57,867 bases of DNA from Paracoccaceae bacterium (GCA_022822495.1 JAJEBQ010000013.1:1-57867), one strand, 5' to 3'; shown: positions 15,809-25,664, numbered from the stretch's first letter. The notes: generated by a model not told the origin, from the sequence alone. Program-made: numbers and translations.

Positions 15809-16752
15809 TGCGTGAAGATAATATGTATCCCCGTGATACGATCAGTCTAAGGGAATTGTCACTGAGGGATGGTTTGCAGATGACCAAGACCTTCCCATCA
15901 ACAGAGGATAAACTCAATCTTATTCAAATGGAATATGACGCGGGGGTTACGCATTTCGAAGTTGGTTCATTTCTCCCCGTTAAATCTTTTCCCCAATTTG
16001 CAGATATAAGGAACTTGATTTCATACGTTTCTGATCTGCCCAAGGCCTATTCGACTGCTCTAACCTTGAATGAACGGGCCATTGATGATGCCTTGGACAC
16101 ACCCTTGGATGAGATGGTTATAGCGCTTTCAGCAACGGAAGAGCATTGTCAGGCAAATATTAAGCGGTCGAGGGAATCCGCGGTTGGATTAATCCGAACT
16201 GCTGTCAAAAAAAGGAAGTCCAGCATTTATAACCCGATGGTTGCCAGTGCCATTTCCGTATCTTTTGGATGTTCAATCTCGGGAGATGTCGATCCTGATG
16301 ATGTTCTTGATATGGCATTACAATGTGCTGAGGCAGGTGCTGATCAAATTGCAATTGCAGATACCGTGGGTTTCGCTGGCCCCAAACAGGTCTATGAACT
16401 TTCTAAGAGAGTTGTTTCCGCACTTGGTGATATTCCTGTTGTTGTTCATTTGCATGATACCAGGGGTACTGGAATCGCCAATGCTTATGCTGCCATGGAA
16501 GCAGGCGTTAGAGTACTGGACGGAACCTTGGGTGGTTTGGGCGGTTGCCCTTTTGCACCAGGTGCGACCGGGAATGTTTCCTTTGAGGATCTGGTTTATC
16601 TGTCCGAACGAAGCGGATTTTGTACCAATATCAATCTTGACAAGTTACTTGAAGCCAGAAATTTTCTTGCTACGATCTTGCCTGGTGAACAACTGTTTGG
16701 AGCCATTGCCAAGGCCAAACCTCCAGCACCAATTAAATGGCAGACCGCCTAA
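15808..16752 (+). CDS. hydroxymethylglutaryl-CoA lyase-like enzyme
   Basis: This 314-aa DRE-TIM (HMGL-like) family TIM barrel has the metal/catalytic motif ELSLRDGLQ at residues 17-25. ALTLNERAIDDAL, IADTVGFAGPKQVYEL, VVHLHDTRGTGIANAYAAM and the signature GGLGGCPFAPGATGNVSFEDL with the catalytic Cys are all present. It cleaves a 3-hydroxy-3-methyl-branched acyl-CoA to a ketone or acetoacetate and acetyl-CoA. The start ATG overlaps the CoA-transferase stop. The motif RDGLQ preceded by SL rather than GP hints at a substrate other than HMG-CoA. Convergent with the SDR gene 21 bases later. Confidence 0.88.
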   Translation: MREDNMYPRDTISLRELSLRDGLQMTKTFPSTEDKLNLIQMEYDAGVTHFEVGSFLPVKSFPQFADIRNLISYVSDLPKAYSTALTLNERAIDDALDTPLDEMVIALSATEEHCQANIKRSRESAVGLIRTAVKKRKSSIYNPMVASAISVSFGCSISGDVDPDDVLDMALQCAEAGADQIAIADTVGFAGPKQVYELSKRVVSALGDIPVVVHLHDTRGTGIANAYAAMEAGVRVLDGTLGGLGGCPFAPGATGNVSFEDLVYLSERSGFCTNINLDKLLEARNFLATILPGEQLFGAIAKAKPPAPIKWQTA

Positions 16753-16773
16753 CGACAAGATTCTACAGGTTTG

Positions 16774-17478
16774 CTAGACAGACCTGGTTAAACCTCCATC
16801 AAGGCGGATGTTTTGCCCTGTCATATAAGCAGCTTCATCAGATGCCAGATAATTTATCAAGGCTGAAACTTCACTGGTTTTACCGTATCTCCCCATGGGA
16901 ATCCTGGCTCGCCTGTCATCGGTTTCGGGCAAACTGTCGATAAATCCTGGCAGGATGTTATTCATGCGAATGTTGTTATCGGCATGGAGATCAGAAAACA
17001 GTTTGGTAAAACTGGCTAACCCAGCTCTGAAAACGCCTGATGTTGGAAACAATGGGTCAGGTTCGAAGACTGCAAAAGTGGATATGTTGATAAAAGCTCC
17101 CCCACCCTGTTTAACCATTATAGGAGTCAAGATACGTGCTGCACGGATGACATTCAGAAGGTAAAACTCCATCCCTTCATGCCAGCCTTCATCTGAAATT
17201 TCCAGAATGCCTCCCTTGGGACCATGCCCGGCTGAACTGACGACAACATCAACACGCTCCCATTTGACCAAGGCTTTATTGACAAGTTCCTGAATATCAT
17301 CAGCACTTCTATTGGTCCCTGTAATGCCAACACCACCCAGTTTTTTTGCAAGCGATTCTCCCTTACCAGATGACGATAATATCCCAATTTGAAAACCCTC
17401 CTTGGCGAGTGTCCTTGCTGCATCAGCTCCCATACCGCTTCCACCGCCAATTATAAGGGCAACTTTATCTGAAGTCAT
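16774..17478 (-). CDS. atypical SDR family protein lacking the catalytic Tyr-Lys pair
   Basis: I chose ATG 17478 over GTG 17496 because AAGGGA lies 8 bases before it. It has 234 aa and a Rossmann fold: VALIIGGGSGMGADAA (cofactor loop), VVVSSAGHGPKGG, NNILPGFIDSLPE, and the C-terminal MTGQNIRLDGGLTRS. Where classical SDRs carry YxxxK, it reads SGVFRAGLASF, with Phe and Leu instead of Tyr and Lys. Relatives with FPTSGVFRA exist in alphaproteobacteria, so this may be a conserved subfamily rather than damage. It likely binds NAD(P) but may not be a normal dehydrogenase. Probably part of the acyl-CoA cluster. Confidence 0.8.
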   Translation of the reverse strand: MTSDKVALIIGGGSGMGADAARTLAKEGFQIGILSSSGKGESLAKKLGGVGITGTNRSADDIQELVNKALVKWERVDVVVSSAGHGPKGGILEISDEGWHEGMEFYLLNVIRAARILTPIMVKQGGGAFINISTFAVFEPDPLFPTSGVFRAGLASFTKLFSDLHADNNIRMNNILPGFIDSLPETDDRRARIPMGRYGKTSEVSALINYLASDEAAYMTGQNIRLDGGLTRSV

Positions 17479-17623
17479 AATTAATTCCCTTTTCACACGT
17501 TGGTATTCATTCGTGCGTTTATATTTTTATTCCTAAAGTATAGGTTGTCTTCTAGAGGAATTACACCAAAAATATCTTATGTGCTAATTGTGGGTAGTGA
17601 ACTTAATAGGATTGAAAAAAGTG

Positions 17624-18592
17624 ATGGTATCTGAAAGAACGACGATCAAAAGGTCTATGGGTCAGTACTTTACAGTTGGAAATCCATTTTCTCTTGAACC
17701 ATTCAAGCAATGGGCCAAGAAGATCAAATTGTCACAACGAAAAATACTCGAACCCTTTGCCGGGGCAAATTACATCATCAGATCTTTGGAATTGCTTGGC
17801 TTATGTAATCAATACGATTCCTTTGATGTTGTACCTCGGGGCAAAGACGTAAACTACCGAGATACCATTGCATCTTTTCCTGAAGGATATGAGGTGTGTG
17901 TAACCAATCCGCCATGGCTGGCCAAGAATTCTGCTGCAAAATTGGGATTTCCTTTTCCTAAAACCCGCTATGATGATCTTTACAAGTACAGCCTTAGCCT
18001 TTGTCTTCAGCATTGCAGCTATGTGGCAACCTTGATTCCGGCATCATACCTCCAAAGCGAAATGTTCAGACAACGACTGTCAACATACATTCTTTTACAT
18101 GACAAAAGCATCTTTAATGATACCCAAAACCCGGTTTGCCTAGCCCTGTTTGATAAGGAACCTGTGAAGGATACCAGCATTTATTACGACAACCAATTTA
18201 TTGGCAAATTGGGGGCTCTGGAATCCCATATTCCACCACAACACATTGGTAGAGTTGTAAAATTCAACGATCCTCTCGGTAACTTGGGGCTTGTGACCTT
18301 TGACTGTACGTCCGAACCATCAATCAAATTTTGTACGGTTGATGAAATAAAACACCACCCAATCAAGGTTTCATCAAGATTCTTTGTGAGGATAACGTGT
18401 GATGTTGAAGATGTTTCTCTTGCAATCAGTAATCTGAATGAGCGAATTGAAATGTTTAGAAAAGATACAAGTGACTTGTTCCTTACACCCTTCAAAGGAC
18501 TACGTAAGGATGGTTTATACCGTCGAAGAATGAGTTTTGAAATGGCCCGTAGATTTATCCATACCCTGGATAATGCACCAATTTTATTTTAG
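17624..18592 (+). CDS. orphan N6-adenine DNA methyltransferase (NPPW type)
   Basis: The product has 322 aa from ATG 17624 (frame open to 17588). SAM motif I is KILEPFAGAN at about 40-49, and motif IV is VTNPPW at about 93-98, the order of gamma-class adenine methyltransferases (TaqI/Eco57I-like). RSMGQYFTVGN near the N-terminus is the typical start of such enzymes (GQ-F/Y-T-P-like). The rest lacks a recognisable specificity domain, and there is no nuclease gene beside it, so it is a solitary methyltransferase. Followed after 9 bases by the cinA-like gene. Epigenetic regulation or protection are both possible. Confidence 0.8.
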   Translation: MVSERTTIKRSMGQYFTVGNPFSLEPFKQWAKKIKLSQRKILEPFAGANYIIRSLELLGLCNQYDSFDVVPRGKDVNYRDTIASFPEGYEVCVTNPPWLAKNSAAKLGFPFPKTRYDDLYKYSLSLCLQHCSYVATLIPASYLQSEMFRQRLSTYILLHDKSIFNDTQNPVCLALFDKEPVKDTSIYYDNQFIGKLGALESHIPPQHIGRVVKFNDPLGNLGLVTFDCTSEPSIKFCTVDEIKHHPIKVSSRFFVRITCDVEDVSLAISNLNERIEMFRKDTSDLFLTPFKGLRKDGLYRRRMSFEMARRFIHTLDNAPILF

Positions 18593-18601
18593 GAATATTG
18601 T

Positions 18602-19324
18602 ATGAACAACCCAACCGCAGCATTTTTGGTCATCGGGGATGAAATTTTGTCCGGCAGGACACAGGATTTGAATGTGGCCTTCCTTGCCAAATCACTTGGT
18701 GAAAATGGCGTTGAACTCTCTGAGGTTAGGGTGGTTCCAGATATAATTCCGACCATAGTTTCTGCCTTGAATGATTTGAGAAACCAGTTTGATCTCGTTT
18801 TTACGAGTGGTGGTATTGGTCCAACTCATGATGATATAACAGCAGATGCTGTCGCCTTGGCCTTTGTTGCAGAGTTGGAAATCAATCAACAGGCCCGGGA
18901 AATTATTGAAAGCCGAGCTCAGGTGCAGGGACTTGCATTAAATGAATCCCGGTTACGCATGGCACGTATCCCGAAGGGAGCCGAGTTGATCAAAAACAAT
19001 GTTTCCGGCGCTCCTGGTTTCAGGATGGAGAATGTCTATGTCATGGCTGGTGTGCCTGCTATCTTTCGTTCCATGGTGGGTGAAGTCATCCCTGATCTCC
19101 CCTCTGGCAAGCCGCAATTATCCAGAACAATTACCGTTCATCGACCGGAAGGTGAAATTGCTCAGGACCTTAGTAAAATAGCGGACAAATGGCCCTCACT
19201 GAGTATTGGCTCCTATCCATTTTTCAAGGACAACACCTATGGTTCGAATATCGTTGTGCGCGGTCATATTGATGCAGAAGTATTAGAGGCAGAAAAACAA
19301 ATTAAACAATTATTCATCATTTAG
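18602..19324 (+). CDS. CinA N-domain / molybdopterin-binding-like protein, 240 aa
   Basis: The MoCF-biosynthesis fold is clear: FLVIGDEILSGRTQDLN at residues 8-24, VFTSGGIGPTHDDITADAVA at about 66-85, NVSGAPGFRMENVYVMAGVP. This is the COG1058 domain, in CinA linked to ADP-ribose pyrophosphatase activity. The C-terminal nicotinamide-nucleotide amidase domain of full CinA is missing, as is usual for the short alphaproteobacterial version. It lies 9 bases after the methyltransferase gene and convergent with rsmG. Confidence 0.88.
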   Translation: MNNPTAAFLVIGDEILSGRTQDLNVAFLAKSLGENGVELSEVRVVPDIIPTIVSALNDLRNQFDLVFTSGGIGPTHDDITADAVALAFVAELEINQQAREIIESRAQVQGLALNESRLRMARIPKGAELIKNNVSGAPGFRMENVYVMAGVPAIFRSMVGEVIPDLPSGKPQLSRTITVHRPEGEIAQDLSKIADKWPSLSIGSYPFFKDNTYGSNIVVRGHIDAEVLEAEKQIKQLFII

Positions 19325-19468
19325 ACATGATAACTCTCACCTCAATTCCACCTGAAAACTTAAGACATTTTTAAGCATAAACTCCTTCAGAAGTGAGGCC
19401 AGACCCCAAAAAAAAGGGAAAGCAGCGCCCTCGTTTTACCTCCTCTTTTTCATTATCCATCATGTACT

Positions 19469-20200
19469 TTATCCTGCTGGGGTGGCTTTCCTTTCTGCTA
19501 TCAATACTGTGCCCGATTTGTTCGTCCAGCTTGGCACTCTGGTAAAATTGAATCTCTCTGATAACGAAGCTTCCTCTATTTCCTGGTCGATCATATTCCC
19601 CTTCAAAAATATTCCCTTCCCTTTTTTGGCAAGGTGTTTTTCCGACCATTGGAGCAAAGTGCCCAAATTGGCGACTGCTCTGGCAGAAACAACATCAGCC
19701 TTTTGTGGCCTCAGATCTTCCTCTCGGGATTGCATAACGACACAATTCAAACCAAGATTGCGTGTAACATGTCGAAGAAACTCTGCCTTGTAGCCATTTG
19801 ATTCCACAAGGATAAATTCATTGTCAGATGCAAAACCCGTCGCGATACAAGCCAAAACTAGACCTGGAAAACCGCCCCCTGAACCAATATCAAGCCATTT
19901 GTACTTTGGTCGGTCAGGGTAAAGGGGATATAACTGTGCTGAATCGAGTACATGTCTCAGCCACAGCACTTCCAATGTTCCCTTTGCAACAAGTTGTTTT
20001 CGTTTGTTCCACTTGTGGAGGAGATCACAATATTGAACCAGTTTATCAAAAGTCTGTTCTGGCAGGTGTTTTTGCAGAAACGTCCTTGGTTCTTGACTGA
20101 TTGGAACTTTCAAAGGTTCTGATTGTTTTGAAGCAATACTATTAAAATCCCTGCTGGGATTGAATGTTTTACCTACGCTGGGCGGCGGTTTGACTTCCAA
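19469..20200 (-). CDS. rsmG: 16S rRNA (guanine527-N7)-methyltransferase RsmG
   Basis: Modifies G527 of 16S rRNA with SAM. Diagnostic blocks are LHKWNKRKQLVAKGTLEVLW, LRHVLDSAQL, KWLDIGSGGGFPGLVLA (SAM site), FILVESNGYKAEFL and ADVVSARAVANLGTLL. The start is uncertain: 20200 is a TTG giving a 30-residue extension, and another TTG about 29 codons later would give the usual length. Last gene of the rho - mnmE - mnmG - rsmG run, 28 bases after mnmG. parA/parB, which commonly follow, are absent. Confidence 0.93.
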   Translation of the reverse strand: MEVKPPPSVGKTFNPSRDFNSIASKQSEPLKVPISQEPRTFLQKHLPEQTFDKLVQYCDLLHKWNKRKQLVAKGTLEVLWLRHVLDSAQLYPLYPDRPKYKWLDIGSGGGFPGLVLACIATGFASDNEFILVESNGYKAEFLRHVTRNLGLNCVVMQSREEDLRPQKADVVSARAVANLGTLLQWSEKHLAKKGKGIFLKGNMIDQEIEEASLSERFNFTRVPSWTNKSGTVLIAERKATPAG

Positions 20201-20228
20201 AGGTTAACCCTGATAAGACCGATAAAGG

Positions 20229-22100
20229 TTAGTTCCTGGCATGACCCAGGGGATTCCGTCTGTTCACCGTTGACAGGATATAGGCTAAAGCCGAGGGTGT
20301 CATTCCCTCAATTCTACCTGCCTGTCCTAGCGTTTCTGGCCTGATTTCATTCAGTTTTGAACGCAACTCACCAGATAATCCCTTCATGGACATATAATCC
20401 AATTCATCCGGAATTTTGCATCGTTCATCCTCAACAAGGGACTTTGCTTCCTGATTTTGACGTTCCAGATAACGCGAATATACTGCATCATTTTCCAAGA
20501 GGGTGGCCGTTTTCATGTCTATTTCATATAATTCTGGCCAAATTTCTACCAGTTTCTCCAGATTGACTCCAGGATAGGTCAGTAAATCCAAACCCGTCCG
20601 TCTTACGCCATCTTTGCTCATAACAATTCCGTGATCCCGGGCTTCCGAGGGAGAAAGAGATTTTGTAACCAAAATTTCCCTGAAATACTCCAGTTTACGG
20701 CTTTTCTCGTCAAAGTTTCTTTTTCGTTCAGTCGAAACGATGCCCCATTCTATCCCTTTGGGAGTCAGCCTTTGATCAGCATTGTCAGCTCTTAGGGAAA
20801 GTCTGAACTCAGCACGAGAGGTAAACATTCGATAAGGTTCAGTAACACCCCTTGTGATCAAATCATCAATCATAACTCCAATATAGGAATCTGATCTCAA
20901 AAACTGTATTTTTTCCTGGCACAAAGCTTTTCTTGCAGCATTTATACCCGCTACAAGTCCTTGTCCTGCGGCCTCTTCGTACCCCGTGGTTCCATTGATT
21001 TGGCCTGCTAGAAACAAATTTTCCAGATTCCTGGTTTCCAACGTATAACGAAGAGATTTGGGATCTACATAATCATACTCAATGGCGTAACCAAACTGGG
21101 TTATGCGGGCCTGCTCCAAACCATTTATTGATTGTACAAATTCTACCTGAGTTTCTTCCGGCAAAGATGTCGATATGCCATTTGGATAGACGAGTTCTGT
21201 TGTCAGCCCTTCTGGTTCAAGGAAAATCTGATGCTTGTTCCGATCTGGAAACCTTACGACCTTATCTTCTATTGAGGGACAGTATCTTGGACCCGTACTT
21301 TCAAAGTAACCCCCATAAATGGCCGATTTATCCAAATCTCGACGAATGATTGCATGCGTCTGTTCATTGGTATGGGTTATCGCACAGGAAATTTGTCTAG
21401 CTTGCGGTTTGGCGGATAAAAAGGAAAACATCTCAGGCACTTCATCACCCGGTTGTTTTTCCAGTGCATCCCAATTGATTGTGCTGCTGTCCAGTCTTGG
21501 CGGTGTACCTGTTTTCAATCGTCCAAGAGGGAACCCCAACTCATCAAGCCGTTCTGCCAGTCGTACCGCTGATGAATCACCAACCCGTCCGGCTGGTGTG
21601 GCTTTTTGCCCCAACCGAATTATACCACGAAGAAATGTTCCGGTCGTCAGTACAACCGTCTTGGCTGCTAGTGTTGAGCCATCGGCAAGAACAACTCCCT
21701 CCAGCTTTCCATTTGCATAGGTAATATCAACGACCTCACCCTCAAGGGTCGTAAGGTTCGTTGTTTTGGCAATCCTTTTTTGCATTGCACTGCGATAGAG
21801 CACCCGGTCCATCTGGGCCCGTGGTCCTTGGACGGCTGGTCCTTTACGTCGATTCAGAAGTCTAAACTGGATCGCTGCCTGATCGGCCACAACACCCATT
21901 ATGCCATCCAAAGCATCAATTTCTCGGACCAGATGTCCCTTGCCCAAACCACCAATGGCCGGATTGCAGGACATTTGACCGATTCCATCATATTTGAGTG
22001 TAATCATAGCTGTATCAGCACCAGCACGTGCCGATGCTGCGGCCGCTTCACACCCGGCATGACCGCCCCCAACAACGATTACATCAAAATGGTTTGTCAT
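20229..22100 (-). CDS. mnmG: tRNA uridine-5-carboxymethylaminomethyl synthesis enzyme MnmG (GidA)
   Basis: At 623 aa this is full length. FAD site VIVVGGGHAGCEAAAASAR at the N-terminus, SCNPAIGGLGKGHLVREIDA, GTFLRGIIRLG, RLKTGTPPRLD, GPRYCPSIEDKVVRF, INGTTGYEEAAGQGLVAGINA and the C-terminal GMTPSALAYIL are all family hallmarks. With MnmE it modifies U34 of certain tRNAs in the cytoplasm. It starts 8 bases after mnmE, so the two partners are translated from one message. Confidence 0.97.
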   Translation of the reverse strand: MTNHFDVIVVGGGHAGCEAAAASARAGADTAMITLKYDGIGQMSCNPAIGGLGKGHLVREIDALDGIMGVVADQAAIQFRLLNRRKGPAVQGPRAQMDRVLYRSAMQKRIAKTTNLTTLEGEVVDITYANGKLEGVVLADGSTLAAKTVVLTTGTFLRGIIRLGQKATPAGRVGDSSAVRLAERLDELGFPLGRLKTGTPPRLDSSTINWDALEKQPGDEVPEMFSFLSAKPQARQISCAITHTNEQTHAIIRRDLDKSAIYGGYFESTGPRYCPSIEDKVVRFPDRNKHQIFLEPEGLTTELVYPNGISTSLPEETQVEFVQSINGLEQARITQFGYAIEYDYVDPKSLRYTLETRNLENLFLAGQINGTTGYEEAAGQGLVAGINAARKALCQEKIQFLRSDSYIGVMIDDLITRGVTEPYRMFTSRAEFRLSLRADNADQRLTPKGIEWGIVSTERKRNFDEKSRKLEYFREILVTKSLSPSEARDHGIVMSKDGVRRTGLDLLTYPGVNLEKLVEIWPELYEIDMKTATLLENDAVYSRYLERQNQEAKSLVEDERCKIPDELDYMSMKGLSGELRSKLNEIRPETLGQAGRIEGMTPSALAYILSTVNRRNPLGHARN

Positions 22101-22108
22101 GAATTGAA

Positions 22109-23428
22109 CTACTTGCCTATACAGAAATTGGAGAAGATTTCCCCCAGTACCTGTTCTATATCTATCGCTCCGGTTATTGTTTCAAGTGCCCTGATCGCCT
22201 GGCGAAGTTCTTCGGCGGCTATTTCTGACCGACCATTATTGGTACCTGCCAACTCCAGTTCTGCCTTGACCAGATATGTGATTGCACGTTCTATTGCCTG
22301 ACGTTGTCTGGTATTGTTCATCACACCTACTTTTTCGATTCTGTTTTCCAATTCCCGAGCTATATCCTCCAACATATGATTTACCCCTTGGCCGGTTAAT
22401 CCTGAAACCCCTTTCAAGTCGTTTTCCTTAACCAAATCTACCTTGGCCATCAATTTCAGATCTCCTTCTTGCCACTCAACACCTGGAAATGTCGCTAGGT
22501 TGGGCTCTTGCAGAAATATTCTCAAATCGGCATCTTTGGCTCTTTTTTTGGTTTTTTCTATGCCGATTTTCTCAATTGGATCACTAGATTCCCTTATACC
22601 AGCAGTATCCAGGAAACATACCGGTAATCCTTCCACTTCCATATAGACTTCCAATACATCTCGAGTCGTACCGGCGTAGTTGGAAGTTATGGCAGCTTCT
22701 CGTCCCGCAAGATAGTTCAGCAAGGTTGATTTTCCCGAGTTTGGCGGACCAATTATAGCGACCTCAAAGCCATCTCTTAATCTTTCGGCCATATCCACGC
22801 CTTTGACCTCATTAAGTAAGGTATCACGAAGACCCAAAAGAGTGCTTATGGTTTGGTTTTTAATGTCTTCAGGTATTTCCTCTTCCGAAAACTCAATTTC
22901 CGTTTCAAGGAGTGCCAGACAATGAATGAGCTCGTTTTTCCAGCTTATGGTAGAATGCGAAATTTCTCCATCCAGAGCTCGTTGTGCTTGTTTTCTTTGG
23001 GTTTCGGTTTCTGCTTCAATCAGATCTCCCAAGCCTTCGATTTGGGCCAGATCCATTTGCCCATTCAAAAGTGCCCGATAGGTAAACTCTCCTGGTTCGG
23101 CCATGCGCAGGCCTTCATCCAGCAAACAACTCATCACCGCCTTCAGTGTAGCTCTGCTGCCATGGAGATGTAATTCGGCAGAGTCTTCACCTGTATAACT
23201 CCGCCCTTTTGGGAAATAAACAACCAAAGCCTCATCAAGGACTTCGCGATTTTTGGGATGAATGATCCTTCGTAAGACCATCTCCCTTGGCCGCAGATTA
23301 ACTCCGCTTATATTCGTAAGAATTTCTAAAGTGTGTTTTCCTGATATTCTAATTATCGCTACCGCTGACTTACCCTTTGCCGTTGCGGGCGCAAAGATGG
23401 TTCCTTCGGAAATCGCTTGAAAAATCAT
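22109..23428 (-). CDS. mnmE: tRNA modification GTPase MnmE (TrmE)
   Basis: Product of 439 aa. N-terminal folate-binding domain (TIFAPATAKGKSAVAIIRISG), GEFTYRALLNGQMDLAQIEGL, then a G domain with GPPNSGKSTLLNYL, the switch-II DTAGIRES and the K-loop SNYAGTTRD, and the conserved C-terminus EIFSNFCIGK with the catalytic Cys. It acts with MnmG on wobble uridines. The guanine-specificity NKxD motif reads MAKVDLV at its expected place, a mild departure (A-K-V-D). Ends 8 bases before mnmG; rho lies 123 bases upstream. Confidence 0.97.
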   Translation of the reverse strand: MIFQAISEGTIFAPATAKGKSAVAIIRISGKHTLEILTNISGVNLRPREMVLRRIIHPKNREVLDEALVVYFPKGRSYTGEDSAELHLHGSRATLKAVMSCLLDEGLRMAEPGEFTYRALLNGQMDLAQIEGLGDLIEAETETQRKQAQRALDGEISHSTISWKNELIHCLALLETEIEFSEEEIPEDIKNQTISTLLGLRDTLLNEVKGVDMAERLRDGFEVAIIGPPNSGKSTLLNYLAGREAAITSNYAGTTRDVLEVYMEVEGLPVCFLDTAGIRESSDPIEKIGIEKTKKRAKDADLRIFLQEPNLATFPGVEWQEGDLKLMAKVDLVKENDLKGVSGLTGQGVNHMLEDIARELENRIEKVGVMNNTRQRQAIERAITYLVKAELELAGTNNGRSEIAAEELRQAIRALETITGAIDIEQVLGEIFSNFCIGK

Positions 23429-23551
23429 GGAGCTTGGTTCCTAAACACCAGTGAAAACCAAAAACAACTTTCTTTTTATGAATAATATCTCTTGTTTCCG
23501 CCAAATGGTCGATTGCTCCAACCCTGATTTTTCTGCCAAGGTTTTACATAT

Positions 23552-24829
23552 TCATGATTTCATGGACATGAAGAATTCATCATTGGATTTGGTTACTTTC
23601 AACTTGGAAATCAAAAACTCTATGGCTTCAGTTGTACCCATCTGGGTTAAAATTCGGCGCAGCATAAAGGTCTTCTGCAAATCGTCAGGGGCGACCAGCA
23701 AATCTTCCTTTCTGGTACCGGATTTCAGTATATCCATGGAAGGATAGACACGTTTGTCGGCAACCTTTCTGTCCAGTACGATTTCGGAATTACCTGTACC
23801 CTTGAACTCCTCAAAAATCACCTCATCCATGCGGCTTCCTGTATCTATCAGGGCCGTTGCAACGATGGTAAGGGATCCTCCTTCTTCTATGTTTCTGGCT
23901 GCGCCAAAAAACCTTTTGGGGCGTTGCAGGGCATTGGCATCAACACCACCGCTGAGGACTTTCCCTGAAGAAGGAACAACCGCATTAAATGCACGTCCCA
24001 AGCGGGTAATGGAATCGAGTAATATGATGACATCAAGTTTGCTCTCAACCAATCTTTTGGCCTTTTCAATAACCATTTCAGATACCGCCACATGGCGCGT
24101 TGCAGGTTCATCAAAAGTTGAAGATACAACTTCGCCCTTGACGCTGCGTTGCATATCGGTTACTTCCTCAGGCCGTTCGTCAACCAGTAAAACAATGAGG
24201 AAAACCTCCGGATGATTTTTCTCGATTGAGTGTGCGATGTTTTGTAAGAGAACTGTTTTACCGGTCCTTGGAGGGGCAACAATCAGGGCTCTTTGGCCTT
24301 TGCCGAGTGGCGAAACCAAATCTATAACCCTGGAAGACAGATCCTTGGTCGTTCCAGGTGGCAGCTCCATCCTGAGAGGTTCATCTGGATAGAGTGGGGT
24401 CAGGTTGTCAAAATGAACACGATTTCTGGCGGTATCCGGGTCTGAATAATTCAAACTGGTAACTTGGGTTAGGGTGAAATAGTTCTGGTCGCCACTAGGT
24501 GCTTTTAAAATACCAGCCACGGTGGAACCCGTTCGAAGCCCATACTTTTTTATTACTTCTGGGCTGACGTAGATATCGTCTGGGCCGGGAAGGTAATTGG
24601 CTTCGCAGGAACGTAAAAATCCGAATCCATCCTGAAGAACTTCGAGAACACCATTATCACTGACAATATTCCAGCCTTCTTCAGCCCGGTTTTTTAGGAT
24701 TTGGAACATAATGTCCCCTTTCCTCATGGTTGCAATGTTTTCAATTTCCATCTCATTGGCCATTGCGAGGAGAGTTGAGGGCGATTTGGCTTTAAGATCA
24801 CCCATTGATACTGTTTGTTCTGTACTCAT
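23552..24829 (-). CDS. rho: transcription termination factor Rho
   Basis: Homohexameric RNA-dependent ATPase. ATG 24829 has AGGA about 9 bases upstream and gives 425 aa; the frame is open 19 codons further. RNA-binding cold-shock domain [44 protein letters not shown] (P-loop; quoted here in two parts, [13 protein letters not shown] and APPRTGKT), [35 protein letters not shown] (Walker B) and [17 protein letters not shown] (R-loop) are intact. Position before mnmE is typical for alphaproteobacteria. Confidence 0.97.
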   Translation of the reverse strand: MSTEQTVSMGDLKAKSPSTLLAMANEMEIENIATMRKGDIMFQILKNRAEEGWNIVSDNGVLEVLQDGFGFLRSCEANYLPGPDDIYVSPEVIKKYGLRTGSTVAGILKAPSGDQNYFTLTQVTSLNYSDPDTARNRVHFDNLTPLYPDEPLRMELPPGTTKDLSSRVIDLVSPLGKGQRALIVAPPRTGKTVLLQNIAHSIEKNHPEVFLIVLLVDERPEEVTDMQRSVKGEVVSSTFDEPATRHVAVSEMVIEKAKRLVESKLDVIILLDSITRLGRAFNAVVPSSGKVLSGGVDANALQRPKRFFGAARNIEEGGSLTIVATALIDTGSRMDEVIFEEFKGTGNSEIVLDRKVADKRVYPSMDILKSGTRKEDLLVAPDDLQKTFMLRRILTQMGTTEAIEFLISKLKVTKSNDEFFMSMKS

Positions 24830-25664
24830 TGATTTTATCCTGTCATTGGACGATAAATTTACTTCTGATACTTTTCTTGAAAACACTAGCCGGAAGGACT
24901 CAGGCTACGGGACGGAGTGGGGACAAAAACATCAAGTTCACAACTCACAACTGCATATATAAAGGAAAAAAATTAAATATCAACACCAAATCCCGACTTC
25001 TTGAAGGTTTCTTGAATGAACTTGTCGTTGGTTTTGTCCGTTTCGGAATGACATTTCTCATGGCCATGGTTATCCGAGCCAAAACATCCTCCAATACAAA
25101 GGCTAATATGCTCCATCACAAAACCCCCACCCTGTGGTCCCCACAAGAAGAAGCCGAAAGTACCCTCAAGGAAGAACAAAGGATCACTACCGGTATCCAT
25201 GAGATCTATGGCCAACTCGACAAAGAACTTGACCTTTGTGTACAGTAGCCATTTACCAGTTTTTGGCTAATGTTCTTACCAGAAATATTTTGTCATTGTG
25301 AAAGTATTGATATATACATTATTATCATGTTCCCGAACAGTTCAGAACTTACTAAAATAATAAAGATTGAAGAGCTTCTCCGTTAAATAAGTTTGTCTCT
25401 ATTTTCGAGTTGGTTTTTGATAAAAAATGGGAAAACCATGATGACTTAAACAGTGTATATCAAAGCCTCCTCCGCAATTTGGATAGATCCGGTTTGGATA
25501 TATAAATACCAGTGCTTTTTGTTCAATTCCAAATACAACAATTTGGAAGTTCTGTGTCGGAAATAATTTAAAAATTCTCTAATTGAATTATAAATTACCC
25601 TATTCCCAAGGTCTTATTATCCGATGATTTCTGAACCAGAAAACCGAGGATTGGCTTGTTTATC
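24830..25664. other. 835-base stretch without a supported gene
   Basis: It lies upstream of rho and downstream of hemJ. Two overlapping opposite frames around 24973-25248 lack ribosome binding sites and recognisable motifs. The right half is strongly A+T-rich. It should hold the rho promoter and leader, where Rho autogenous attenuation is common, but I cannot place it. Confidence 0.4.

Noticed and set aside
24973-25248. Opposite overlapping open frames upstream of rho
   Set aside because: Neither has a ribosome binding site, motif or plausible composition, and both fall in the long rho leader.
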